64,000 nucleotides of DNA from Pseudomonadota bacterium (GCA_022843465.1 JALHNO010000001.1:39390-103389), one strand, 5' to 3'; numbered from the stretch's first letter, positions 53,349 through 63,180 are shown. Notes: generated by a model not told the origin, from the sequence alone. Numbers and translations are program-made.

Positions 53349-54437
53349 ATGAATACCGGAACACGTCGCACCCGCTACAACCTGCTGCCTGTCGCCCTGC
53401 TGCTCGCCCTGGGCGGGACCGCCACGGCCAATACGCTGAACCAGAATGTTTCCTGGACCGTCGATCGCGCCGGCACCACGGCCAAGTACCGCATCGTCGC
53501 CTATGGCGACTCCATCTACGCCGGCTACAACGGCTCGGTCAGCAATGCCGCCAAGTACTCGGCGCCAACGGTCGATGCGGAATACCTGTCAGCCCAGTGG
53601 AATGCTGATATCGAGAGCATCCGCCGCGCCAAGTCGGGCGCCGTGGCCTCGGATGTCTATCAGAACAAGATCGTCGCCGAACGCTCGTACATGCAGGCCA
53701 GCAGCACCCGCGTGGTGACCTTCGAGATGTGCGGCAATGATGGACTGCAGGCGCGTACCAGCTTCAAGTCGCAGAGCGGCACCTGCAACTACGGCGTGCT
53801 CGACACCGCAGTCGCCAACTGCAAGACCTATGTGGCATCGGCGATGGATTACATCAATGCCAATGCCAATGCCGGCGTCAAGCTCAAGGTGATCGCCAAC
53901 CTCTACTATCCCGGTTACAACGCCGACAATGTGCAGAGCAGCTGCCGTGATGCCAGCACCGGCGCCACGGTCAATCTGCGTGACCGCTTCCTGCCGGCAA
54001 TCGCCAAGATGAACTACTGGATGTGCGAGTACGCCCGCCAGAAGGGCTTCAAGTGTGCCGACAGCTTTGCGCAGTACATGGGCGCCGACTACGACAGCAA
54101 TTCCGATGGTCAGATTGATTCGGATGCGCTGCGCTTCGTTGCCGGTGACACCGAGGCAGGCTACCTGACCCGGATCACTTCGACACTGCGCTCGACCTTG
54201 CGTGATGCCAACACCAAGTTCGTCACTTCCAGCAGCAGCTACGACTACATCCAGTCCGATGACACCCATCCGACCTATACCGGCGGAACCGTGTCTGCCG
54301 GCCTCTGGGGTGGCAGCACCGGTACCGGCGCACCGCGTTACACCAGCTTCACCGGTGGCAAGAGCCCGATCTGGAGCCAGTACGGCCATGAACGCATGGG
54401 CTGGTCGTTGACGGTCTACAATCCGGCGACACCCTGA
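53349..54437 (+). CDS. Secreted SGNH/GDSL-type hydrolase, 362 aa
   Basis: This is an exported esterase-like enzyme. Signal peptide with cleavage near ATA (about 27). Block I is VAYGDSIYAGY with Ser55, block III CGND (128-131) and block V DDTHPT with Asp304 and His307, which together form the SGNH set. Eight or so Cys residues suggest disulfides. Length is above the family's usual 200-250 because of an insert between blocks III and V (YINANANAGVKLKVI region). ATG 53349 has GAGGGAC upstream. The substrate is not predictable: lipid, acetylated sugar or peptidoglycan acetyl groups. Confidence 0.87.
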   Translation: MNTGTRRTRYNLLPVALLLALGGTATANTLNQNVSWTVDRAGTTAKYRIVAYGDSIYAGYNGSVSNAAKYSAPTVDAEYLSAQWNADIESIRRAKSGAVASDVYQNKIVAERSYMQASSTRVVTFEMCGNDGLQARTSFKSQSGTCNYGVLDTAVANCKTYVASAMDYINANANAGVKLKVIANLYYPGYNADNVQSSCRDASTGATVNLRDRFLPAIAKMNYWMCEYARQKGFKCADSFAQYMGADYDSNSDGQIDSDALRFVAGDTEAGYLTRITSTLRSTLRDANTKFVTSSSSYDYIQSDDTHPTYTGGTVSAGLWGGSTGTGAPRYTSFTGGKSPIWSQYGHERMGWSLTVYNPATP

Positions 54438-54565
54438 TCGGACCGAGCTGAAGCGCGCCTGCTTCCGTTCGATTCCGCTCAGCCTCGTTGCCTGCCGGCA
54501 GTCGCCGGTGGGCAACGCTGCTGGATTCCGGATGCTTCGGCAGCTCCGCCGCTCAGTGCACGGGT

Positions 54566-55276
54566 ATGAAAGACAGTCGCAGTCAGCACGCCGTGTCGTC
54601 CACAATGGACGCCGATGGCGTGCGCGTGGTGCGCGCGCCGGCAGCTGCCAGCGCGCGAGTGTGGGCGATGGTGTTGATCGCTGTGGCCATGATTGTTGCC
54701 GGTGTCATTGCCTTCCAGCGGTTCGCTGCGCCGCCGCCATCCAGTGCCGCAGAGCAGGTGCACGGGCAGGGGGTGGCTGGCGTGGACAGCCATACAGACC
54801 AGCCGCGTCGCAGCAGCGCCGACAACGACCAAATGCCGCCGCGACGTGCGCCACTGCGGGTCTCTTCAGCGACCTCATCACAGCTCGACGACGCCCGCAG
54901 CGGAGATGAGAATGATCTGGCCAGTTATATCTCGCCCGACGATCCGGAACCGACGATGACCGAAGTGATCGAGGCCCTGCGTGCCTCCGGCGAACACGGC
55001 GGCCTGGCCGCGTTCAATCCGCCCGGAACCAGCCCGCCGCTGATGGGACTGGCGGTGCCCGAAGATTTTGAATTGCCGCCAGGCTATGTGCGTCATCACC
55101 AGGTGACCGATGCTGGCGAGCCGATCGAGGCGATCCTGATGTTCTCGCCCGATCATGTGTTTCGTGATGCCGATGGCCAGCCGATTGCGATTCCGGAGGA
55201 TCGCGTGGTGCCGCCGGAACTGGCCCCGCCTGGCCTTCCGATCCGACCGATCACACTGCCCCCGCCCCCCGAATGA
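54566..55276 (+). CDS. Single-span membrane protein, 236 aa
   Basis: One membrane segment (VWAMVLIAVAMIVAGVIAF, about 33-51) follows a short cytoplasmic N-terminus; the rest is an acidic, Pro- and Ser-rich outside region with little order until about 130, ending in PPPPE. I do not recognise it. ATG 54566 chosen; an upstream TTG at 54488 is possible. The stop overlaps the start of the apolipoprotein N-acyltransferase-like gene (55273-55276), so the two are translationally coupled and may act together. Confidence 0.7.
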   Translation: MKDSRSQHAVSSTMDADGVRVVRAPAAASARVWAMVLIAVAMIVAGVIAFQRFAAPPPSSAAEQVHGQGVAGVDSHTDQPRRSSADNDQMPPRRAPLRVSSATSSQLDDARSGDENDLASYISPDDPEPTMTEVIEALRASGEHGGLAAFNPPGTSPPLMGLAVPEDFELPPGYVRHHQVTDAGEPIEAILMFSPDHVFRDADGQPIAIPEDRVVPPELAPPGLPIRPITLPPPPE

Positions 55277-57780
55277 CGGCCACCGCAGCGAACTCCGACG
55301 CGGGCGCAGGCGTCCGCTGGTACAGGCTGGGCGGAATCATCGCCAGCGCCCTGCTGCTTGCCTTGTATGCCCGCGGCGAACTGGCCTGGCCGCTCGGCTT
55401 CATCCTGTTGGTGCCGTGGCTGCTGAGCTTGAACAAGGTGACTACGATCGGCGGCGTGCTGGCCAATGCACTGCTGATGACCGTCGCCTATGTGCTGGCA
55501 GCGTTTGCCTGGTTCGCCAGTGCCCTGACCGCATTCACCGGACTTGATGGGGCAAGCGCAGTGCTCGTGCTGTGTGCGCTGGCGCCGGTGTTGCAGCCGC
55601 AACTGCTGGCCTACGCGTTGACCCGGCATCTGATCGCAGCGCGCTGCGGCCCGTTGCTGCGGATGCTGGCCGCGGCCGCCGCCTGGGTAGGCTGTGAGTG
55701 GTTCTGCGGAAAACTGTTCGGCGACACCCTCGGGCATGGCCTGTATCCCTCGGCGTATCTGCGCCAGCTGGCCGATCTCGGTGGTGCCGCCGGTCTGAGC
55801 CTGCTGCTGATCCTGATCAATGAGCTGCTCGCCCTGGCCTGGTTGCGCTGGCGCACTGCGCCGCGCAGCGGACTGCCGCCGCTGGCGCTGGCTGCCGCGC
55901 TCGTTGTCCTGATGTTTGGCTATGGCGGCTGGCGGAGCGCGCAGCTGCAGTCGCTGTTGTCGACACCGGCGCCGTCGCTACGCATCGGCATGGTGCAGAC
56001 GGCCATCGTCGATTACGAAAGGCTGCGCCAGGAAATCGGCGCCTACGCGGTGGTCCGCGAAGTCCTGGACACCCACTTTGCGCTGTCGCGTGCTGCCATC
56101 GAGCAGCATGGCGTGGACGCGCTGCTGTGGTCGGAGACGGTCTATCCCACCACGTTCGGCCATCCTCGCAATGAGGACGGCGCGGCGCTGGACCAGGAGA
56201 TCCTCGACTTTGTCACCGCGGCCGGGGTGCCCCTGGTGTTTGGCAGCTACGATCTCGATGCCGCCGGCGAATACAACGCCGCGGTCTTTGTCGAGCCGGT
56301 TGCCGGTCTGCTCGGCTACTACCGCAAGACCCATCCGTTTCCACTGACCGAGCATGTGCCGTCCTGGCTGGACGGACCGATGATTCGGCGCCTGCTGCCC
56401 TGGACCGGTGGCTGGCAACCGGGCACCGGCGCGCGGGTGTTTCCGCTGCGCAGCGCGGATGGCCGTGAGCTGATTGTGCTGCCGCTGATCTGCCTCGATG
56501 GTGTACGTCCGTCGATGGCCATCGAGGGCAGGCGTCTCGGTGCCCAGGCAATCCTCAGTCTGTCCAATGATTCCTGGTTCAGCAGCGCACCGCTGGGTGC
56601 GCGCCTGCATCTGGCGGTCGCCGCCTTCCGCAGCATCGAAACCCGGATGCCGCAGCTGCGCGTCACCAGCAATGGCCTGAGCGCCATCATCGATCCGGCT
56701 GGCGCATTGATCGCGGCGACGGCAATGGGGGATCGCGCGGTACTCGCAGGTGATATCCCCTTGCGCGATCCACCGGCGACCCTGGTGGTGCGCTGGGGTA
56801 ACTGGGTAGGGCCGGCCGGGCTTGCGCTGCTGCTGGCTCTGTCGCTGCAGCTGGGTCTTCGTTCATGGCGTGAACGATTGGCCAGTCGCCGAAGCGCTGA
56901 CGCGGCAGCGACCACGCTGGCGCAGCAAGGCGATCTCGGCGGTGTCGTGCTGCTGACACCCCTGGCGCGACTGCTCACCGCGCTGTTGCGCCTCGGCGCC
57001 GCGCTCGGTCTGGTTTGGCTGGGCATGGACATGCTGTTGCGTGACGGTCTGCAGGTGAACTCGCTGGCACAGATCCGCTGGTATCTCTGGGCGGTGCTGG
57101 CACCGGCGGTCGCCGCCTGGGTGCTGCAACGTGCCTTCACCGCCAGGGCGAGCATCGGCAACGGCATGCTGATCCTCCAGCAGCGCCATCAGCGCATTGA
57201 AGTGCCGCTCGCCAGCATCGTGCTCTTGCAGCCCTGGCGTGTGCCATTGCCGAGCAGTGGCGTTGATCTGAAGCTCGCCTCCGGTCGGCGATTCCAATAC
57301 GGCATTGCCTGCGCAGACCCGGTCGCCCTGCTGCACGCACTCGCCGACGCCGGTGCACCGGTGCTGTTCTCCGGCGCTCGCGCAGCCGCGATTGCCGAAT
57401 ACGCGGCGCTGCGCGTGCGCGTTCGCAAACCCTGGCTGGATCATCCGCTGCTGAAATTCCTGCTGTTCCCGCTGGTGCCGGCGCTGCCCGCCTTTCGGCT
57501 GCACCAGTACATCGCCTTCGGTGGCGCCTTTGGCGAGTACCACACCTATGGGCTGGAGGCTTACCTGCTCGGTCTGCTGATCTGGTGGGCGGCCTGGTCG
57601 ATCGGACTGATGATGCTCGCCGCCGTGCTGCGGATCGTCATCGAGGGGCTCACTCTGGCCCTGCTGGCGGCGCGCGCGCGGAATCGGGCAAGTCTCAGAG
57701 CGGCGCTGGAAACCGGCGCGCGCCTGGTCTTCTACGTTGGCGTACCCGTCTGGCTGGTGTTGCGCATGGTCGCGCCTTGA
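55273..57780 (+). CDS. Apolipoprotein N-acyltransferase-like protein with C-terminal extension, 835 aa
   Basis: The first ~540 residues match Lnt: six N-terminal spans, then a carbon-nitrogen hydrolase domain with Glu288 (LLWSETVYP), Lys352 (YYRKTHPFPLTE), Glu360 and Cys407 (LPLICLDG). The Lys-to-Glu spacing of 8 equals that in E. coli Lnt. The extra ~300 residues hold further spans (about 580-625), a PH-like beta domain (~630-700, LILQQRHQRIEVPLASIVLL) and spans again (~760-835, with FGGAFGEYHTYG). Lnt is about 510 aa, so this is an unusual fusion, and it may be a specialised second copy rather than the housekeeping lnt. ATGA overlap with the preceding gene. Confidence 0.82.
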   Translation: MTATAANSDAGAGVRWYRLGGIIASALLLALYARGELAWPLGFILLVPWLLSLNKVTTIGGVLANALLMTVAYVLAAFAWFASALTAFTGLDGASAVLVLCALAPVLQPQLLAYALTRHLIAARCGPLLRMLAAAAAWVGCEWFCGKLFGDTLGHGLYPSAYLRQLADLGGAAGLSLLLILINELLALAWLRWRTAPRSGLPPLALAAALVVLMFGYGGWRSAQLQSLLSTPAPSLRIGMVQTAIVDYERLRQEIGAYAVVREVLDTHFALSRAAIEQHGVDALLWSETVYPTTFGHPRNEDGAALDQEILDFVTAAGVPLVFGSYDLDAAGEYNAAVFVEPVAGLLGYYRKTHPFPLTEHVPSWLDGPMIRRLLPWTGGWQPGTGARVFPLRSADGRELIVLPLICLDGVRPSMAIEGRRLGAQAILSLSNDSWFSSAPLGARLHLAVAAFRSIETRMPQLRVTSNGLSAIIDPAGALIAATAMGDRAVLAGDIPLRDPPATLVVRWGNWVGPAGLALLLALSLQLGLRSWRERLASRRSADAAATTLAQQGDLGGVVLLTPLARLLTALLRLGAALGLVWLGMDMLLRDGLQVNSLAQIRWYLWAVLAPAVAAWVLQRAFTARASIGNGMLILQQRHQRIEVPLASIVLLQPWRVPLPSSGVDLKLASGRRFQYGIACADPVALLHALADAGAPVLFSGARAAAIAEYAALRVRVRKPWLDHPLLKFLLFPLVPALPAFRLHQYIAFGGAFGEYHTYGLEAYLLGLLIWWAAWSIGLMMLAAVLRIVIEGLTLALLAARARNRASLRAALETGARLVFYVGVPVWLVLRMVAP

Positions 57781-57815
57781 ACCCGACCGCCGTACAGGAT
57801 TGGACGAAGAAGTGC

Positions 57816-57848
57816 GGCGCCGACCGCGCGACAGAAGCGATCGGCGCC
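57816..57848. terminator. Bidirectional hairpin between convergent genes
   Basis: GGCGCCGA (57816-57823) pairs perfectly with TCGGCGCC (57841-57848) across a 17-nt loop. It lies in the 75-bp gap between the Lnt-like gene and the convergent 57856 gene. There is no clear T-run. Confidence 0.45.
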
Positions 57849-57855
57849 TGTATCT

Positions 57856-59769
57856 TCAGTATTTCAGTTTGACTGTCCAGTCTCCGCGCAGATCCCAGAA
57901 ATAGGACTTCTTGTTGTTGAGCACACGGCTGTCGGCATTGGTACCCGGCTTGAGCGCGGCATTGTTGCCATCGGTCGTGAACATTCCGCGCCAACCGTAG
58001 CCAAAGCGACCACCGGCTGAACTGATCGCGCTGGTGAAGCCCGCGGGCGTGTCGTAAAAAACCTTTCCGCGTCCCATCAAGGCCAGACCGTTCTGATACA
58101 GCAGGATCGAATCGGCGTTGTTCTTGAAGCCGTACATGAGATCGTCATAAGACACGTCAGGCCAGTTTTCATCAGGCACCGTGATGCTGCAGCCCTCGTG
58201 GATATAGAACGACTGGCCGGTGAACATCAGGGTACGGTTGGTCCAGAGAGAGCGCGCCAGACTCCACTCGGCACTGCCGCCGATCGGCGCCGCGCTCGGC
58301 GTGTACTGCCAACGGCCGTTGTTGCTGGTGCGCACCCAGGCGAACGGCGTGCCGCCAACGGCCAACTCGATCAGCGCGGGATTGTTGACATCAGCGAAGG
58401 TTGAGTTGAGACCCGTGGAATGCGCGGCGATGCCGCGCAGCACGCTGGGTTCACGCAGCGACATGATGTACATGAACATGTTGGCCTGATCGTATTCGAG
58501 CGAAGGCAGCAATCCGGTCGGATCGGCCTTGCGCAGCTCCTGGTTCATCTCCCAGGGTGTGCGCAGACCGCTGTTGGCCTCGGTCACGCCACTGGTCCGA
58601 TACTGGCTGGCATGGCCGACGCCCAGGCGGTGGCTGTGGTTGCGATCGAAGTAGTCGGCGATCACGCGTTGCTCGAGCAGCGGGTCGTGCCGCCACTGCA
58701 TGGCCGGTGCATTGAAGTCGTAGGGCGTGGTGCGTTCGAACTCCACCGCCTGCGGCCGGCCATTGGCATCCAGCGGTCCATTGCCGAAGCGATCGAGCAG
58801 GGTGTTTCCGAAGCGGTCGCGGAACACCGGATTGACCGCCACGCCCCTGGCATCGATCCGCGAGACCATGATTTCCGGGCGCGCGATCGGATTGGCCAGG
58901 CTGCGATCAGCCGCGGTCAGTTCGGGATGTCGCTGCGCGGTGGAATTGATGCGCACCGTGACGGGTGCGCCGATGCCGCTGACCGAAGTCAGGCGATCGA
59001 CGTAGTCCTCATGCAGATAGAAAATGTCCTGCCACTGCACGTTTTCGAAAGTGCGTACCGTGCCGGTCAGGGTCTGCGACGAAAACGGCCAGGTAATGCG
59101 CGGGAAGACGACGTTGTTGGGAACTTCGACTTTCAGATTCTCGTTGTTGCCGACCAACTGGTACAGGCTTTCCCAATTGCCATCGAGGTCGGACAGCACG
59201 ATATCGGCGCGCGGATTGATCCGTTCCGGATGCAGGACCAGATACTGCTTGCCATTCTCGACCGAGCGGAACAACACGCGACGGAACAAGGTGGCTTCGG
59301 GGAAGGATCCGACCAGGGTCACGCCCCGCAGACTTGGATAGGATGCGCGCACCGCGTTCAGAAAGCGACGGATCGCGAGCAGGGTACGGCCGTCCTGATG
59401 CTGCACACCGCGATAGACATCAGCGAGCAGGAAGCGTGTCGAATAGCCTTCACGTACCAGGTCGTCACGATGATTGATCAGGTGATTGCGCACCGTGGCA
59501 TTCAATTCCGGCGATGACGATTGCAGCAGACGCGGATCCACCAGAACGATGGCCAGTCCGAGGCTGCCGCCCAGCGGTGTCGCCGGCTCGAAGTCCATCA
59601 GGCTCAGGCTGTTGATCTCCAGCACGCCATCGCCATCGAGGTCAAAATCGCTGTAGCTATCCGCAATCTGCGCCACCGAGGGCGGTGGCAGTGGCGGCGG
59701 GATGATAATTGCCGCGCCGGCACCACCGAGGAAAGTAAGCGTCACTCCCAACACCAGCATTCTGAACAT
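57856..59769 (-). CDS. Large exported protein, gingipain-like features, 637 aa
   Basis: This is an exported protein. Signal peptide MFRMLVLGVTLTFLGGAGAA followed by a Pro run (IIIPPPLPPPS). A DLDGDGVLEIN segment looks like a calcium-binding dockerin-like loop. Further on, LRGVTLVGSFPEATLF and ADIVLSDLDGNWESL resemble the VGD and DLDGNW strands of C25-like (gingipain clan CD) peptidases; candidates for the catalytic pair are His in IAAHSTG and Cys in FYIHEGCSI. This resemblance is by eye and the activity is uncertain. ATG 59769 chosen; GGGAGC lies about 9 nt upstream. It is a single gene. Confidence 0.72.
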   Translation of the reverse strand: MFRMLVLGVTLTFLGGAGAAIIIPPPLPPPSVAQIADSYSDFDLDGDGVLEINSLSLMDFEPATPLGGSLGLAIVLVDPRLLQSSSPELNATVRNHLINHRDDLVREGYSTRFLLADVYRGVQHQDGRTLLAIRRFLNAVRASYPSLRGVTLVGSFPEATLFRRVLFRSVENGKQYLVLHPERINPRADIVLSDLDGNWESLYQLVGNNENLKVEVPNNVVFPRITWPFSSQTLTGTVRTFENVQWQDIFYLHEDYVDRLTSVSGIGAPVTVRINSTAQRHPELTAADRSLANPIARPEIMVSRIDARGVAVNPVFRDRFGNTLLDRFGNGPLDANGRPQAVEFERTTPYDFNAPAMQWRHDPLLEQRVIADYFDRNHSHRLGVGHASQYRTSGVTEANSGLRTPWEMNQELRKADPTGLLPSLEYDQANMFMYIMSLREPSVLRGIAAHSTGLNSTFADVNNPALIELAVGGTPFAWVRTSNNGRWQYTPSAAPIGGSAEWSLARSLWTNRTLMFTGQSFYIHEGCSITVPDENWPDVSYDDLMYGFKNNADSILLYQNGLALMGRGKVFYDTPAGFTSAISSAGGRFGYGWRGMFTTDGNNAALKPGTNADSRVLNNKKSYFWDLRGDWTVKLKY

Positions 59770-60064
59770 GATGTTTTGCTCCCTTGGGCCCGCAAGAAAT
59801 TTGCGGGGCTCGGAGCAAAGGCGGTATTCAGCGCGCGACTCTGACATCGCCACCAGGCGTCTTCTCAGCCGTTGCCCGGTGGCCGCGGTACGTCCCGCGT
59901 GGGAGCCAGCGTGCGCCCTGGCCCGGATGTCCGAGCGGGCCTTGCTGCCTGGTTCAGGAGTGGCTGCCGTCCGGCCGCCACCCAAAGTACAGCGGAGTCG
60001 GGCGACCTCGTCCGGACGCGAACACGTCCGCGACGATTCCCGACTCCGCGATCAACCACCGACT

Positions 60065-61183
60065 TCAGAACTTCCAGGTGCCCTGCAGATAGAAGCTCTC
60101 GTTGGACGCACTCTTGCTCGGGATATTTGACGTGCGATCGCGCGACTCGATGCCGAGGCCGACCGAGAAGCTCTTGTTGAAGGTCTTGTCGAGTTCGAAA
60201 CCATAGGTCCAGTTGTCATCGATGCGGCGTGGCGTCAGGTTCTTGTTGTCGACCTCATCGAACTTGACGCCGAAGCCGGCGGTCATGTCCCAGGGCAGCT
60301 TGCGGGTATAGGTGAACTCGTAACCGTAGGCATCCGAGTTGCGCGTGGTCTGGGTCGAGTCCTCGACCTTGGGCGCGTACTTGATCTTGATGATGTCTTC
60401 CTTCGTCGCCTTGTACTCGGCGGTCAGCGCCAGGGTATCGATGCGCGCGTCCGGTGAGTCGGGACTGGTGACATCCTTGTCCTGGTAGTTGTAGGTGACG
60501 CCCAGGGCCAGCTTCTTGGAAACGTCGAAACCGTAGCCCAGCGACACCACAAAGGTGCTGACGAACTTGTTGCTGTCCTTCTGCAGGGTCACGTACGACA
60601 GCGAGGGCTTGAAGCTGTGCTTGCTGCCCTTGGGCGCAAACTCGAAACCGGAGGTCACCGCATAATTGAGCTTGTCCAGATCGCTGCGATCGGCGTGGCG
60701 GTCATTCGCGAGCTTGACGCCATTGCTCCAGGACATGCCGCCACCGGCGAACTGGTACTTGTGATTCAGGCCGATCTTGGCGGTGTAGCGGTCTTCCTTG
60801 TCGACCACATTGTCGGCATTGGGATCGATCAGGTCGTCGATACCATCGCCATCTTCATCGACGCCGTCGTCTTCCTCGACCTCGTCTTCATCCGGATCGA
60901 CATCGAGCACGTCGTCGAAGCCGTCGCCGTCGTCTTCGTCCTCTTCCTCATCATCGGTTTCGGCCGATTCGTCCTCATCATCCTCGAAGTCCGCCAGATC
61001 GGCATAGTCAAAGCCACTGCCCGAAGAGGGTGCGACGCCGATGTTGGTATTGGTCCGGTACTGGGCTTCGACACTGCCCCTGAACTTGTGCCCACTCTTT
61101 GCCTTTGCATCAGCCGCCATGGAGTCGGCCGCAACACCCGTCAGGACGATCGCAATCGCCGCGGGCAAAAGTTTCAGATACAT
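60065..61183 (-). CDS. Outer-membrane beta-barrel protein with acidic linker, 372 aa
   Basis: It is an exported protein with a signal peptide (to about 24, SMAADA). Residues ~45-110 are almost only Asp and Glu, with DEDGDGIDDLIDPNADN like a calcium-binding thrombospondin-3 repeat. The rest (~120-372) is alternating beta strands with aromatic ends, finishing in Phe (YLQGTWKF), as in outer-membrane barrels of about 12 strands. ATG 61183 has GGGGATT 5 nt upstream. A calcium-tuned porin or anchor is conceivable, but the family is not identified. Confidence 0.78.
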   Translation of the reverse strand: MYLKLLPAAIAIVLTGVAADSMAADAKAKSGHKFRGSVEAQYRTNTNIGVAPSSGSGFDYADLADFEDDEDESAETDDEEEDEDDGDGFDDVLDVDPDEDEVEEDDGVDEDGDGIDDLIDPNADNVVDKEDRYTAKIGLNHKYQFAGGGMSWSNGVKLANDRHADRSDLDKLNYAVTSGFEFAPKGSKHSFKPSLSYVTLQKDSNKFVSTFVVSLGYGFDVSKKLALGVTYNYQDKDVTSPDSPDARIDTLALTAEYKATKEDIIKIKYAPKVEDSTQTTRNSDAYGYEFTYTRKLPWDMTAGFGVKFDEVDNKNLTPRRIDDNWTYGFELDKTFNKSFSVGLGIESRDRTSNIPSKSASNESFYLQGTWKF

Positions 61184-61684
61184 GTGAATCCCCTGTGGAT
61201 TGAACTTCAGAAATTGCCGAACGCGTCCGCCGACGGATCCAGTAAGAATGCTGGTCAGACGCGCCATCCCCTGTTGCGGGCTTTCAGCCGGTCAATACCC
61301 GGTCCGGAAGCGGCGCCAGCATAGGGCTACGGCCGTTCCAGCGAAACGGGGAAACCCGCTTCCCTGAGAGAAACTTGTGAAACAAAGATGGCAGGCTCAG
61401 GGCGGCTCGGGCCGCGATGGACGAACGGTCAGGCAGCCGGCCCTCCCGCCAGCCTTCATCAAAGGCGACCGGGCTTGAACGACACGGTCGGGGCAGGATG
61501 CGGGCGCTGCCGAGAGGCGCGTCTAACGGTCTCCAGCGAAAGCGGCACGCCCTCGCCCGATGGATGCCCCGCCCCGGTATTCTGCGGTGTTCGCGCAAGG
61601 ACGGCGCCGTTCGCGAGCCTCCTGACGCCACAGGCATATTGGATTGGCCGTGCCATCGCGAGGGCATGGAGCGCCCCGAGGGGC
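61184..61684. other. Intergenic stretch, no gene seen
   Basis: 500 bp between the outer-membrane gene and the DUF2007 gene, both on the minus strand. It must hold the barrel gene's promoter. Long frames on both strands look like shadows. No GGGTGTCC copy was found. Confidence 0.5.
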
Positions 61685-62134
61685 CTACTTGTCGTGGGCC
61701 GGTCCGCCATCGAGGGCATATTCGCCGCGCCGGAACGCGGCGATGATCTCCTGGGCGCGGGCGAGTCCCTCTTCCGGCACCAGCACCCGCACGCCGCCTA
61801 CCGCGATCGCCAGCAGTTCATTGTTCTGCACCATGTTGGCATCGGCAACGATGGCCGGCATCCCCTCGGACTCCAGCAGACCACGGACCAAAAAGGCTTC
61901 CGTTGCCGTGATGAATTTCGCAGCCAGCACCAGATCGGTACTGCTCAGGATTTCGCCTGCTACCGGCGCGATGGTGGGCGCCAACGGCGGCGGCGCGATG
62001 CCCCGCTTGCCGAGTACTTCGAGAATCACCGTCTGCGCCAGTTCGGTCAGGGTCCCGCCGGCGTAGCGGGCCAGCAACTGATCGTCAGCCATTTCGTTGA
62101 AACTGGCTTCGAGCCGTTCGCGGGAAATTTCCAT
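61685..62134 (-). CDS. DUF2007-domain protein, 149 aa
   Basis: The C-terminal half (LVLAAKFITATEAFLVRGLL, then LLAIAVGGVRVLVPEEGLAR) is the DUF2007 domain, named a putative signal-transducing module. The N-terminal half (MADDQLLARYAGGTLTELAQ) is helical. No signal peptide or membrane span. ATG 62134. It is a single gene. The function of the family is unknown. Confidence 0.85.
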   Translation of the reverse strand: MEISRERLEASFNEMADDQLLARYAGGTLTELAQTVILEVLGKRGIAPPPLAPTIAPVAGEILSSTDLVLAAKFITATEAFLVRGLLESEGMPAIVADANMVQNNELLAIAVGGVRVLVPEEGLARAQEIIAAFRRGEYALDGGPAHDK

Positions 62135-62351
62135 TGCGCATCACACCTGGCGCCGAGGCGAAGTCTCCGCCGGACACTGGATTGTTGCACAGCGCCGCCG
62201 CTCTCCGTGCCCAGCATCGCAACGGGGGCAGGCAGGCCTGCCTGTTCGCAAGCCCACAAGCAACGGCACCGGCGCGCGATACGCGCGACGTTCAAACCTT
62301 GCAAGGCTTCCCTGCATCCGACTGGCGGTCATCTTCAACAGGGGCATGCTC

Positions 62352-62888
62352 ATGATCTACCCAAAGCGCACAGACCGCAGAGCGTCAAGTCTTCGTGTCT
62401 GCCTGCCCGCTGCGCTGCTGATGCTGTTGACCAGCGCCCAGGCGGCTTCGACCTTGCAGCCCGAACTTGCCGAGACCATTGCGGTACAGTCGCAGCTGGT
62501 GTTCGAGTCGGGCTTCAATCGCTGCGACACCGAAGCCATGGCCGCTGCGGTCAGCGAGGACTTCGAGTTCTATCACGATCAGGGCGGCATCACGACCGGC
62601 AAACAGGCCTTCATCGATTCGATCCGCAACGGAATCTGCAGTCTGGACTACAAGGCCACACGCCAGGCCGTCGCCGGCAGCGTGCAGTATTTCCCGATGC
62701 AGGCCAATGGCGTCATCTATGCGGTGCTGGAGACCGGCGAACACCAGTTTTTCGCCAGCCATGACGGCGGACCGGCCGAGCTGAGTGGTGATGCCAAGTT
62801 CTCGATCCTATGGCGCAAGGAAGCGGCGGGCTGGCGGATGACGCGGGTCTTCAGTTACGACCATCAGCCGGCATCCGCTGAGAAGTGA
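62352..62888 (+). CDS. Exported SnoaL-like (DUF4440) protein, 178 aa
   Basis: It has a signal peptide (to about 31, cleavage near AQA) and an alpha+beta barrel of the NTF2/SnoaL type: a helix with FNRCDTEAMAAAVSEDFEFY, then GGITTGKQAFIDSIRNG, and late strands FSILWRKEAAGWRMTRVFSY, the standard end of DUF4440 proteins. ATG 62352 has AGGGG 7 nt upstream. It is divergent from the DUF2007 gene. Ligand or enzyme role unknown. Confidence 0.85.
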   Translation: MIYPKRTDRRASSLRVCLPAALLMLLTSAQAASTLQPELAETIAVQSQLVFESGFNRCDTEAMAAAVSEDFEFYHDQGGITTGKQAFIDSIRNGICSLDYKATRQAVAGSVQYFPMQANGVIYAVLETGEHQFFASHDGGPAELSGDAKFSILWRKEAAGWRMTRVFSYDHQPASAEK

Positions 62889-63180
62889 AATCCGGCAAGG
62901 TGCCTGGTCGCGTCGTCCTGCAGCGAGTGCACTCGATGGTGCGCGCTCTACGTGCCGTGTGGCTATTGCCATCCGGCGCGCCTAACGCAGAAATCTCCCT
63001 GCACGCGGCGCATTTTCGCCAACATTCGCGATCAGCAGCGTGATCGCCCAGTGCCGCAACGAGCGCTGTCCGCCAATGGACTCGAATCGGGTACGCAGTG
63101 ATCGCGCGATCAGCGATTGCAGGGCGCGATCAAGTTGCAGCTGTGCACTGGGCTCAGCGAATTGCCGTTGACACCAGACC
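62889..63180. other. Intergenic spacer between convergent genes
   Basis: 292 bp with a run of GCGCGATCA motifs (63093-63130, CGCGCGATCAG) that could pair locally. No gene seen. Confidence 0.4.

Noticed and set aside
60798..61007. Ser-rich plus-strand frame
   Set aside because: It is the antisense of the Asp/Glu-rich linker of the outer-membrane protein gene.
61388..62764. 458-codon plus-strand frame
   Set aside because: It runs antisense through the DUF2007 gene and out of phase through the SnoaL-like gene; no domain.
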